A stretch of 30,896 nt of DNA from JBAYJM01 sp964350585 (GTDB taxonomy: Bacteria > Patescibacteriota > Patescibacteriia > 2-01-FULL-39-33). The stretch spans positions 1 to 30,896 of the forward strand of contig CAYGKC010000013.1 of assembly GCA_964350585.1 (NCBI GenBank), in the 5' to 3' direction. Below, in pieces: positions 13,876 to 21,281 of the stretch. Position numbers and translations under genes: made by a program. Under the pieces are notes generated by a model. It saw only the letters and a list, made by a program, of their open reading frames with translations. It had not been told where the DNA came from and did not search any database. Positions within the stretch are counted from its first letter, which is position 1; every line of letters starts with the position of its first letter.

Positions 13876-14424
13876 ATGCGTAAACTACGACAAGTAATAG
13901 CCATTTTATCAATAACTGTATTTTTACAGTTGTTATTCCCACAATTGGCTCATGCTACACCAATAAACATAGTCTCCAGTACGGATAGCAATTCTTTGTT
14001 ATTTAAGGTAAATGTTTCAAATGAAACTATCTATCAGATAGGCGAGATTACTGTAAGTGATGGCAATGATATAACCTCTGTTACTGTTTCGGAATCACCT
14101 AAGGATGAGAAAGTGACTGATACTTTATCTGAAAAAGAAATAATAAAGCAATATGTTTTGGAAGAGGCAAAAAAAGCAGGCCTTAATCCTAGGGAAGTGG
14201 AGCTTATAATTCATTGCGAAAGTACATGGAATTCAAAAGCTACACATAAGAATAGAAATGGCAGTATTGATGCAGGACTTTGGCAGATTAACTCAATTCA
14301 TAAAAATATTAGCTTTGAAGAAAAAATGGACTATAAAGTAGCGACTAAGTGGGCTTTGGAAAAAAGGTTGCGTGATGGAAATTGGTCAGCTTGGTACTGT
14401 GCTAAAAAGATGGGTATCAAATAA
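13876..14424 (+). CDS. Secreted lytic transglycosylase/lysozyme-like (SLT-fold) protein
   Basis: 182 aa from ATG 13876, which opens a clear signal peptide (MRKLRQVIAILSITVFLQLLFPQLAHA, cleavage after AHA). A Ser/Thr-rich linker follows, then an SLT-like domain: IIHCESTWNSKATHKNRNGSIDAGLWQIN. The Glu of CES is the probable catalytic acid, and GLWQIN is the family's substrate-cleft signature. The domain is short (~95 aa), ending NWSAWYCAKKMGIK. It would cleave peptidoglycan glycan strands outside the cell. An in-frame ATG at 13819 would add 19 residues and sit only ~8 nt after the predicted transcription start. I prefer 13876 because a terminator-like hairpin lies between the two. Confidence 0.82.
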   Translation: MRKLRQVIAILSITVFLQLLFPQLAHATPINIVSSTDSNSLLFKVNVSNETIYQIGEITVSDGNDITSVTVSESPKDEKVTDTLSEKEIIKQYVLEEAKKAGLNPREVELIIHCESTWNSKATHKNRNGSIDAGLWQINSIHKNISFEEKMDYKVATKWALEKRLRDGNWSAWYCAKKMGIK

Positions 14425-14440
14425 TATAAAATTAATATAA

Positions 14441-14466
14441 AAAACCGGCTTTGCCGGTTTTTTTTA
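14441..14466 (+). terminator. Intrinsic terminator
   Basis: AACCGGC and GCCGGTT with a 3-nt loop, followed by eight Ts, after the SLT gene. Confidence 0.9.
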
Positions 14467-14526
14467 TGGAGAAATAAGAGTTTTACCTTTGCTAAAATTT
14501 AAAGTTAAATTGAGCTGATTTAAATA

Positions 14527-14598
14527 AGGCCAGGATGGGAGTTGCACCCATGCATAGCGGTTTTGCAGACCGCTGCCTTACTACTTGGCTACCTGGCC
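14527..14598 (-). tRNA. tRNA-Cys(GCA)
   Basis: On the minus strand: acceptor GGCCAGG/CCTGGCC, D-arm GCC/GGC, anticodon stem GCGGT/ACCGC with loop CTGCAAA (anticodon GCA), T-arm ATGGG/CCCAT, discriminator T (typical of tRNA-Cys), no CCA. Confidence 0.95.
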
Positions 14599-14663
14599 GA
14601 TATTTGGCTAAATAAATGATAACAAAATATGAATAGTTTTTCAATTCTATTTATGGCAAGGGC

Positions 14664-14692
14664 TTGATTTTTTACTGATTTTGTTGTAGAGT
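14664..14692 (+). promoter_or_regulatory. Candidate promoter of infB
   Basis: TTGATT (14664-14669), 17-nt spacer, TAGAGT (14687-14692). The start site would be about 12 nt before the infB ATG. Weak match, but the spacing is right. Confidence 0.35.
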
Positions 14693-14710
14693 TAAAACAT
14701 TATCAAATTT

Positions 14711-16684
14711 ATGAATGTTGCAGATTTAGCAAGAAAATTAAAAGTTACAAGTACAGAGTTGCTGGATAAATTACCGCATCTTGGTTTTGATATTGGCAGA
14801 AGAGCTATTAAAATAGATGATAGATTAGCTGAAAAAATAATTGATGCTTGGAAAAGGGATTCCAAAATATCAAAGGAAAAAGCAAGAATCGACGAAATTA
14901 GATCTGGCGGTGCCACTGCTGAAATAGAAAAAGAAGCGGGAGGAACTGTAGAAGTGCCGGAAATTGTTACGGTAAGAGATTTTTCTGCTATTTTAAATTT
15001 GCCGATAAATAAAGTTTTAATGGAGCTGATGAAAAACGGAGTCTTGACTTCAATGAATGAAAGAATTGATTTTGATACGGCAAGCATTATCGGAGGAGAA
15101 TTAGGCTATGAAGTTATTTTAAAACAAACTCAAGACAAATCAAAAGTTCAAGATGAATCAGAAAATAAGCTGAAAGAGATTTTAAGTATAAAAGAAGAGG
15201 GTATGGAGCAAAGGCCTCCTGTTATCGTGGTTATGGGTCATGTTGATCATGGGAAAACCAAAATTTTGGATGCTATAAGGCAGACGGATGTTGTTTCAAG
15301 AGAAAGCGGAGGAATTACTCAGCATGTCGGAGCTTATCAAGTACGCAAAAATAACCGTTTAATTACATTTATTGATACTCCTGGACACGAAGCTTTTACA
15401 GCCATGAGATCTAGAGGAGCAAGAGTTGCCGATATAGCAATACTTGTTGTTGCAGCTGATGATGGAGTTCAACCCCAAACAAAGGAAGCGATTAAAATAA
15501 TACAGGATGCAGGACTGCCCTTTGTTATTGCTATAAATAAAATAGATAAGCCTGATGCTAATATAGAAAAAGTTAAACAAGACTTGTCTTCAGTCAACCT
15601 TTTACCTGAAGATTGGGGAGGCAGTGCAATATGCATACCGGTTTCTGCAAAGACAAATGAGGGAATAGATGAACTTTTGGAAACAGTACTGCTTGTTTCC
15701 GATTTAAATAAGGAAAATATATTATCTAATCCAAACAGAAAAGCCATAGGTACGATTATTGAATCTCATATTGATAAAGGCGAAGGACCGGTATCAACAA
15801 TTTTGGTCCAGGCGGGAACTTTGAAGATAGGAGATGTTTTGTGTATTGGTGGGAATTTATACGCTGGAAAAGTTAAGAATTTAAAAGATTATAAAGGAGA
15901 TTATATCAAAGAGGTTTTTCCTGGAACGCCAGCCAGAATACTCGGTTTGAAGATGAGTCCGGAAGTGGGATCTATATTGGAAGCAACTGATGATGAAAAA
16001 TCGTTAAACAAAGATATTAAATCCCAAATTAACGCTTTATCAAGATCGCAGTCTTCTTTGTCAGTTGCCAGAGAAGAAGATGCTGGAATGAAATCAATAA
16101 ATTTAATTGTTAAAGCTGACGTATTAGGTTCATTGGAAGCTATTATTGAGAGCTTGGCTAAATTAGAAACTGGAGAAATAAAAGTAAAGATAGTATCAAA
16201 GGGATTAGGCACTATTTCAGAAACTGATGTTTTGAAAGCTGAAGCTACAGGCGCAAAATTGATCGGGTTTCATGTTAAGCCAAACACTGCTACTGCTAAC
16301 CTGGCAAGAGATAAGAAAGTTGAAGTTAAGTTGTATGATGTTATTTATCATTTGATTGAGTATATTCAAGAGCAAATGAAGGAGATGGCAGTAAAGGAAA
16401 AAGCAAAAGTGCTTGTTGGCAAACTGAAAGTGCTTAAGGTTTTTAGGAGAGAAAATAAGAGTATGATTATTGGCGGCAGAGTTGAAGAGGGTTTTATAAT
16501 TCCTTCAGAAATTGTAATTATTGTTAGGGGAGGTCAGGCGTTGGCTTCCGGAAATGTTACTCGAATCGAAACGGCAAAGCAACTGGCAGAAAAAGTGACA
16601 GCAGGCACTGAATGTGGACTGAATTTTGAAGGCAGGCCCGTAATTGAAGAAGGCGATGTATTGGAATTTTATAAAGAAGAATAA
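14711..16684 (+). CDS. infB: Translation initiation factor IF-2
   Basis: 657 aa. IF-2 brings fMet-tRNA to the 30S subunit and promotes subunit joining. An IF2_N-type domain (MNVADLARKLKVTSTELLDKL) opens the protein, followed by a second N-domain copy (~85-130). The GTPase has G1 GHVDHGKT at 176-183, the switch region GGITQHVGAYQV, G3 DTPGHEAF, G4 NKID and G5 SAK. Domains II to IV follow (beta-barrel, IF-2 domain 3, C-terminal fMet-tRNA-binding barrel). It is short compared with E. coli IF-2 (890 aa) because the long charged N-terminal linker is missing. rbfA begins 2 nt after the stop. Confidence 0.97.
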   Translation: MNVADLARKLKVTSTELLDKLPHLGFDIGRRAIKIDDRLAEKIIDAWKRDSKISKEKARIDEIRSGGATAEIEKEAGGTVEVPEIVTVRDFSAILNLPINKVLMELMKNGVLTSMNERIDFDTASIIGGELGYEVILKQTQDKSKVQDESENKLKEILSIKEEGMEQRPPVIVVMGHVDHGKTKILDAIRQTDVVSRESGGITQHVGAYQVRKNNRLITFIDTPGHEAFTAMRSRGARVADIAILVVAADDGVQPQTKEAIKIIQDAGLPFVIAINKIDKPDANIEKVKQDLSSVNLLPEDWGGSAICIPVSAKTNEGIDELLETVLLVSDLNKENILSNPNRKAIGTIIESHIDKGEGPVSTILVQAGTLKIGDVLCIGGNLYAGKVKNLKDYKGDYIKEVFPGTPARILGLKMSPEVGSILEATDDEKSLNKDIKSQINALSRSQSSLSVAREEDAGMKSINLIVKADVLGSLEAIIESLAKLETGEIKVKIVSKGLGTISETDVLKAEATGAKLIGFHVKPNTATANLARDKKVEVKLYDVIYHLIEYIQEQMKEMAVKEKAKVLVGKLKVLKVFRRENKSMIIGGRVEEGFIIPSEIVIIVRGGQALASGNVTRIETAKQLAEKVTAGTECGLNFEGRPVIEEGDVLEFYKEE

Positions 16685-16686
16685 AT

Positions 16687-17019
16687 ATGTCTGATAGGAT
16701 TTTAAAAATTAATGAACTGGTAAAAGAAAAAATTGCAGCTATAATAAGCGAAGAAATGGAATTTGAAAAAGGTACCATTGTTTCAGTGTTATATGCTAAA
16801 ACATCTGCTGATTTAAAATACTCAACTGTCTTTGTAAGTATTTTACCTGATGATCAATCAGAAACAGTATTAAATAGACTTAATAATCATAGTAAGACCC
16901 TTCAAAGTATTTTGGGAGATAATATATCCTTTAGGTTCACCCCTAAATTAAAGTTCGCTTTGGATGAAACTGAAAGTAAAGCATCAGAAATAGATAAATT
17001 ATTGGATAGTTTAAAATAA
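16687..17019 (+). CDS. rbfA: Ribosome-binding factor A
   Basis: 110 aa, single KH-like domain. It opens RILKINELVKEKIAAIISEEME and continues with VSVLYAKTSADLKYSTVFVSIL, the family's core strands, ending in a helix (SKASEIDKLLDSL). RbfA binds the 30S subunit during late 16S maturation. It lies directly behind infB, the usual order in bacteria (infB-rbfA-nrnA); nrnA follows after a 586-bp interval with a separate gene. Confidence 0.93.
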   Translation: MSDRILKINELVKEKIAAIISEEMEFEKGTIVSVLYAKTSADLKYSTVFVSILPDDQSETVLNRLNNHSKTLQSILGDNISFRFTPKLKFALDETESKASEIDKLLDSLK

Positions 17020-17032
17020 GTGTTAAGATAAA

Positions 17033-17057
17033 AATCTCCTGAAAGGGAGTTTTTTTG
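17033..17057 (+). terminator. Intrinsic terminator after rbfA
   Basis: CTCC and GGAG (with flanking A-T pairs) around a 6-nt loop, then seven Ts. Confidence 0.75.
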
Positions 17058-17071
17058 TTTGGGAATCACTA

Positions 17072-17100
17072 TTGACAATAAGAGGATTATGAACTATTAT
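17072..17100 (+). promoter_or_regulatory. Promoter of the 17148 gene
   Basis: TTGACA (17072-17077), 17-nt spacer, TATTAT (17095-17100). Confidence 0.65.
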
Positions 17101-17147
17101 ATATAATTCTGACAAGAGAGAAGTATAACTAAGAAAGGGCCTTGGTT

Positions 17148-17492
17148 ATGAAAGGAAATAGGGTATTCCATATTCTTTGTCCGGATGGTCCAGTACTAAA
17201 ATGGGGTGACTTATGGGACATTTTTCTTTCACTTGATTCGTTTATTGGTGTCATGGGGAAGATGAGGGAAGTAACACTATACAGAACAGAAAATATTACT
17301 ATTAACGATTTGGGTTTTCTTGAATTTAAGATATCTGTTAGTGGTATATATCGAAATGAGGACAAACTTATCACAATCGGAAGAGACGGCAAACATTTTC
17401 GCATTTTTTGGAGGGGCAAGGACTTTGCAATTAATTCTTCGGGTGAGGGTCTCGATTCTTTTGTATCTGAGTTTGTTGATTTTTTTAAGTAA
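17148..17492 (+). CDS. Hypothetical SD-led protein inserted between rbfA and nrnA
   Basis: 114 aa from ATG 17148, with AAAGG about 9 nt upstream; a TTG six nt earlier (17142) is too close to that SD. The sequence is mixed alpha/beta with alternating strands (VTLYRTENITINDLGFLEFKISVSGIYR, DKLITIGRDGKHFRIFWRGKDFAI). No motif is recognised. It has its own promoter and a strong terminator and interrupts the common rbfA-nrnA gene order, which suggests a later insertion. Function unknown. Confidence 0.6.
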   Translation: MKGNRVFHILCPDGPVLKWGDLWDIFLSLDSFIGVMGKMREVTLYRTENITINDLGFLEFKISVSGIYRNEDKLITIGRDGKHFRIFWRGKDFAINSSGEGLDSFVSEFVDFFK

Positions 17493-17499
17493 TTGTATT

Positions 17500-17545
17500 G
17501 GTCGAGGGAAGGCAGGCGCTAATGCTTCTCCCTCGGCCTTTTTTT
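17500..17545 (+). terminator. Intrinsic terminator
   Basis: GGTCGAGGGA and TCCCTCGGCC form a 10-bp stem (one wobble), with a long loop and seven Ts. Confidence 0.88.
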
Positions 17546-17565
17546 ATTTGTTCAATATGTTTTAA

Positions 17566-17594
17566 TTGACAAAAATCACTTTATTTCATATACT
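17566..17594 (+). promoter_or_regulatory. Promoter of nrnA, predicted nearly leaderless
   Basis: TTGACA (17566-17571), 17-nt spacer, TATACT (17589-17594). The start site near 17601 is about 5 nt from ATG 17606. Confidence 0.75.
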
Positions 17595-17605
17595 TATCAA
17601 TTACT

Positions 17606-18547
17606 ATGAATTTTATTTTTGATCAAATAAGCGAACGGTTTAAACTCGCAGATAGTATTATTATACTAATTCATGAAAATCCGGACGGAGATGCCGTAGG
17701 GTCTGCTTTGGCAATGGCGCATTACTTAAAATTTTTTGACAAAAATGTAGTTATTTTTTGCGCTCAAAAACCGGCAAATTATTTTTTTCGATTACCGGGC
17801 ATTGAAATGATTCAAAGTGATATGAGTGTTTTAAATCAGTATTATAATGTTGCACTTTTTTTAGATTGTTCAGATAGGGGAAGACCCGGAGTGAGAGATT
17901 TAAATGTTGGAGAAATAATAAACATTGATCACCACATAAGCAATACTAGGTATGGCAAGATTAATTTTGTTGATTCTAAGGCAAGTTCAACCTCGGAAAT
18001 TATCAATCGATTTTTAACTTCTCAGGAATTTAAAATGGATAAGAGGATAGCAGATTGTCTTTTGGCCGGAATAATGACGGATACTGGAGTTTTTATAAAT
18101 GGAGCAACAAATATAGAATCAATGGCGGCGGCATCTAAAATGATAAAAAGAGGCACAAATTTAAATATAATTTTTAGCGACTTTTTTAAGAATCGATCTT
18201 TATCCGCATTAAAGCTTTGGGGGGAAATTTTATCGCGACTCGTAGTTAATAAAAAATACGGCATCGCTTATACTTATATAAAAATTAGTGATTATCAAAA
18301 ATTCAAAGTGACCGAAGAAGAAATAGATGGCATTACCAATTTTTTAAACGTTATTGTAGATACTAAGGCTTGTTTCGTCTTCAAGATTGAAAGGGATGAA
18401 ATAAGAGTAAGCTCTAGGAGTACAAGGGAAGGTGTGGATTTGGCTTCACTTGCGAAAATATTCGGCGGTGGCGGACATACGAAGGCAGCGGGGTTTTCAA
18501 TTAATTACCAATTGGAGGAATTAGAGGGAAAGTTGATTGTAAAATAA
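17606..18547 (+). CDS. nrnA: DHH/DHHA1 phosphoesterase, NrnA-like
   Basis: 313 aa, the usual NrnA length. NrnA degrades short oligoribonucleotides and/or dephosphorylates pAp. DHH-domain motifs: ILIHENPDGDAVGSALA, a LDCSDRGRPG strand, NIDHHISNTRYG (the DHH triad) and MTDTGVF. The C-terminal DHHA1 domain ends with the substrate-binding FGGGGHTKAAGF. It follows infB and rbfA as in many bacteria and probably forms a unit with clpP (40-nt gap). No Shine-Dalgarno; the promoter predicts an almost leaderless mRNA. Confidence 0.92.
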   Translation: MNFIFDQISERFKLADSIIILIHENPDGDAVGSALAMAHYLKFFDKNVVIFCAQKPANYFFRLPGIEMIQSDMSVLNQYYNVALFLDCSDRGRPGVRDLNVGEIINIDHHISNTRYGKINFVDSKASSTSEIINRFLTSQEFKMDKRIADCLLAGIMTDTGVFINGATNIESMAAASKMIKRGTNLNIIFSDFFKNRSLSALKLWGEILSRLVVNKKYGIAYTYIKISDYQKFKVTEEEIDGITNFLNVIVDTKACFVFKIERDEIRVSSRSTREGVDLASLAKIFGGGGHTKAAGFSINYQLEELEGKLIVK

Positions 18548-18586
18548 CTAATAATATATTAATATAAGAACTATAAAATATTTAAT

Positions 18587-19177
18587 ATGGAAAAAAATCA
18601 AATGTACTTAATTCCTACAGTAATTGAAAAAAGCAGTATGGGCGAACGGGCTTATGATATTTATTCACGTTTGTTGAAAGACAGGATTATTTTTTTAGGT
18701 TCGCCGATAGATGATGGAGTGGCAAATACAATTATTGCCCAGCTTTTATTTTTGGATAATGAAGATAAAAATCAGGACATAAAAATTTACATTAATTCTC
18801 CGGGAGGATCTGTTTCAGCGGGATTGGCTATATATGATACAATGCAATATGTTAAATCAAATGTTTCCACTATATGTGTAGGGTTGGCTGCTTCCATGGG
18901 AGCAATAATACTTGCCGGAGGCGCAAAGGGGAAAAGATTTGCCTTGCCTAATTCTGAAGTAATGATTCACCAAGTTATGGGAGGCGCGGAAGGACAAGCA
19001 ACAGACATCAAAATTCGCGCTGAGCATATTTTGAAAGTTAAAAGTAAGCTGGATAAAATTTTAGTAAAACATACCAATAAGACACTAGCTCAAATAGAAA
19101 AAGATACAGAAAGGGATTATTTTTTAAACCCTGAAGATGCGATAGTTTACGGAATTATTGATAAGGTAGTTAAATAG
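18587..19177 (+). CDS. clpP: ATP-dependent Clp protease proteolytic subunit
   Basis: 196 aa, full length. Forms the tetradecameric serine protease chamber used by ClpX/ClpC. The catalytic triad is visible: Ser103 in GLAASMGA, His128 in VMIHQ, Asp177 in ERDYF. The N-terminal processing-loop region (PTVIEKSSMGERAYDIYSRLLKDRIIFLG) and the SPGGSV oxyanion segment (71-76) are intact. Last gene before a bidirectional terminator. Confidence 0.97.
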   Translation: MEKNQMYLIPTVIEKSSMGERAYDIYSRLLKDRIIFLGSPIDDGVANTIIAQLLFLDNEDKNQDIKIYINSPGGSVSAGLAIYDTMQYVKSNVSTICVGLAASMGAIILAGGAKGKRFALPNSEVMIHQVMGGAEGQATDIKIRAEHILKVKSKLDKILVKHTNKTLAQIEKDTERDYFLNPEDAIVYGIIDKVVK

Positions 19178-19180
19178 TTA

Positions 19181-19208
19181 AAAAAAAGAGGCTCAGCCTC
19201 TTTTTTTG
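19181..19208 (+). terminator. Bidirectional intrinsic terminator
   Basis: AAAAAAAGAGGC, loop TCA, GCCTCTTTTTTT. It is symmetric, so it can serve clpP and the convergent gene ending at 19253. Confidence 0.9.
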
Positions 19209-19252
19209 TTTTTTAAAAATTAGAATTATCTGTAAAAAATATTATATAGCAG

Positions 19253-20182
19253 TTATTTTTTTCTCCATCTGTTAATTTCTTTTTGTATGGGAATCCTTCT
19301 GGCTAAGTCTGGTTCAAAATCACATGAGTGCTCAGGCAAAGTAATGCCAAATTTTTGTGAGTATCGGAGTATCCATTTTTTTATGGTTAAAATATCATTT
19401 TTGTTGAATTTTTTGTATCTGTCAAAATGTTCTAGATTTTGGTCACACACTGATCTGTCGAAAATTAGACTCATGTAATCACATTTATTTTTAACATGAG
19501 AGTAATAGTCAGGTATTAATTTTTTGTACTTTTCCGATCTTACATCTGATAAATCTCTATATATTAAGTCGCCATTTTTTCGCACCAGTATGTTTTGGCT
19601 GTGATATTCTAAATATAGTTTCTTACTTGCCCAAAAAAACCAGGAATAAATTATGTTATTTATAATTTTTAAGATAATTTTTTTGGAAAAGGTATTTCTA
19701 CTGATTACAAAAAAGAGCGGGAAAGCATTGCCCTCTGGCATTTTTCTTTCTATGTAATTATAGTCTGAATTATTGGAATAAAAGCACTTTTCCGAAAGGA
19801 ATGAAAAATTTTTGCAATTATATTTCGCTAGTTCTCTCTGTGCAGTTTGGGATCTTTCCAATTGTTTTGCCTCAAGATCTCTTATTCCCCTGGTAATTTT
19901 CCTTTTTAAGGATAATTTCCAACAGATACTTTTTTCTGGATAAAAAACAGTACGGAAAGATGAAGTCGGATAGACGGTTACTTTATGAGAAATAATTTTT
20001 TTATCCAGTTTTAAAATTTTAAATGTGTCCGGATGCATTGGTATCATTTTACCTTCATATTTAACTATTGGTAGTTGGAATTTTTGCCTGCGATATCTCA
20101 AAGGTAATTCGTTAATATGGCAAAATGGACTATAGTTTGTAATATTTTTATACTCTAGCTTGTAATCGTATCGTTTTTTCAT
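19253..20182 (-). CDS. Compact IucA/IucC-like (NIS synthetase fold) protein
   Basis: 309 aa. The chain carries the sequence signature of IucA/IucC (NRPS-independent siderophore) synthetases: MIPMHPDTFK (the 'HP' motif), TVYPTSSFRTVFYP (S..RT), WKLSLKRKITRGIRDLEA (K...iT..R.L) and, near the end, LEYHSQNILVRKNGDLIYRDLSD (the family's H.QN...RD). NIS synthetases adenylate a carboxylate and couple it to an amine or alcohol. Known enzymes are ~580-620 aa; this one lacks most of the N-terminal domain, and no siderophore genes are nearby. It overlaps the radical SAM gene by 4 nt, so they form one operon. The fold call is fairly safe, the substrate unknown. Confidence 0.72.
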   Translation of the reverse strand: MKKRYDYKLEYKNITNYSPFCHINELPLRYRRQKFQLPIVKYEGKMIPMHPDTFKILKLDKKIISHKVTVYPTSSFRTVFYPEKSICWKLSLKRKITRGIRDLEAKQLERSQTAQRELAKYNCKNFSFLSEKCFYSNNSDYNYIERKMPEGNAFPLFFVISRNTFSKKIILKIINNIIYSWFFWASKKLYLEYHSQNILVRKNGDLIYRDLSDVRSEKYKKLIPDYYSHVKNKCDYMSLIFDRSVCDQNLEHFDRYKKFNKNDILTIKKWILRYSQKFGITLPEHSCDFEPDLARRIPIQKEINRWRKK

Positions 20183-21078
20183 AATAGTAGCTTAGCGTGT
20201 CTGGCAAAACATGTGCCATTAAAATTTTTAAATTCACTTTGTTCGTTTAAGTTTCTGATTTTCGTGATATTTCCCATTTTATACTCTGATTTGTAAACAA
20301 AGTATGTGCAAGGATAAATGTCACCTTGGGGATCAATCGCAACTGTATCAATTCCGCAACCGCACTTGCCTTCATTGTCTGTAGTTTCCACTTCTATATA
20401 TTTTGCTTCTGTTTTAAGCTTGTCCAATTCTCCGTAATTAATGTTAATTCCTAAATTATTTTCCTTTGCCCTGCCAACAGACAGAATCGGCCTAATAACT
20501 AACTTTATATTTTTATTTTTTAATTCGTCTAAAATTTTTATTACTTCCGATATTCTGTTAACGTTTTCAGTTGTTGCCGTTAGGCGGACTTTAACCTTTA
20601 AGCCCATACTAGAGGCTAGTTTTATAGCCTTGATTGCCATACTGTAGGCTTTAGGGTTATTTCTCATAATATTGTGAATTTGTTCTGGTCCGTCAAGAGA
20701 AATTTGAATGAAAATATTTGGATTGATTCTTATTAAAGCCTTAAGAATTTTTTTGGTAAGGAGAAAGCCGTTTGTCACAAGTTCTAAAGAACCGCCGTAT
20801 TTTTGGATGCTTCTTGCGATTTTTTTGACTAAAGCAAGATTGAGTAATGGTTCTCCACCGGTTGCAGATACAATATTTGGTTGATAACGACTGTAAAAAT
20901 TATCCAGTTCTTGTTGCCGAATATTTTTTGTCGGTTTTTCCTTATTTTTTTTAACTCCTGCATCAAGATAGCAATGGCGACAGTTTAAATTACATTTATA
21001 AGTTAAAAGATGCCTTACTTCTTTGAGTTTATTTATTTGATTACTTTCAGTAGTAGTAGTTTTGTTTGTTCTTTGCAT
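20179..21078 (-). CDS. Radical SAM protein with truncated SPASM/twitch-like C-terminus
   Basis: 299 aa. The [4Fe-4S] motif CNLNCRHC (Cys29, Cys33, Cys36; CX3CX2C) is followed by the SAM-binding ATGGEP (GGEP at 74-77), the FIQISLDGP strand and the VRLTATTENV strand. The C-terminal region CGCGIDTVAIDPQGDIYPC...YKMGNI is the start of a SPASM-type auxiliary cluster domain, as in peptide-modifying and anaerobic sulfatase-maturing enzymes. The chain stops at GTCFARHAKLLL, where SPASM proteins normally continue with C..C....C, so only part of the auxiliary cluster ligands is present. It probably modifies a peptide or protein. It is co-transcribed with the IucA/IucC-like gene. Confidence 0.85.
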   Translation of the reverse strand: MQRTNKTTTTESNQINKLKEVRHLLTYKCNLNCRHCYLDAGVKKNKEKPTKNIRQQELDNFYSRYQPNIVSATGGEPLLNLALVKKIARSIQKYGGSLELVTNGFLLTKKILKALIRINPNIFIQISLDGPEQIHNIMRNNPKAYSMAIKAIKLASSMGLKVKVRLTATTENVNRISEVIKILDELKNKNIKLVIRPILSVGRAKENNLGININYGELDKLKTEAKYIEVETTDNEGKCGCGIDTVAIDPQGDIYPCTYFVYKSEYKMGNITKIRNLNEQSEFKNFNGTCFARHAKLLL

Positions 21079-21087
21079 AATAATTAT

Positions 21088-21116
21088 ATTATATTTGTAA
21101 ATTTAAATTTTACCAA
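21088..21116 (-). promoter_or_regulatory. Candidate leaderless promoter of the radical SAM operon
   Basis: On the minus strand: TTGGTA (21116-21111), 17-nt spacer, TATAAT (21093-21088). The start site would be ~3 nt before the radical SAM ATG. Its -35 overlaps stem III of the hammerhead at 21113-21169. Confidence 0.5.
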
Positions 21117-21169
21117 TTTCGTCTTTGCTTTTGCTAGACTCGTCAGCTAAGGCCATACCTTAGGATTGG
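21113..21169 (-). ncRNA. Type III hammerhead ribozyme A (divergent copy)
   Basis: Reading the minus strand: stem III CCAAT/ATTGG (perfect 5 bp); cleavage triplet AUC with cleavage after C at 21164; stem I CTAAGG/CCTTAG with loop TATGG; core CTGACGA; stem II GTCT/AGAC with an 11-nt loop; core GAA(A). Every conserved hammerhead core base is present (CUGANGA and GAAA, NUH site). A perfect 8-bp hairpin (CCGAGTGT/ACACTCGG, 21171-21192) abuts it on the 5' side. It lies between the CYTH gene and the radical SAM gene; the cut would fall ~85 nt before the radical SAM start codon. The sequence differs from copies B and C in every stem, so the fold is supported by compensatory changes. Confidence 0.93.
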
Positions 21170-21281
21170 GCCGAGTGTTAAGGTACACTCGGAAACCTCG
21201 GCTTATTTGGTCTTTTATTCGCCGATATCCCCTTAATGTTTATAGAGCGGTCGGACGGGGTATCCGCTCTTGGATCATTGT

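Noticed and set aside
16853..16872. CTGATGA followed by GAAAC within rbfA (hammerhead-like)
   Set aside because: No stem I or stem III partners, and it lies inside a conserved coding sequence; a chance match.
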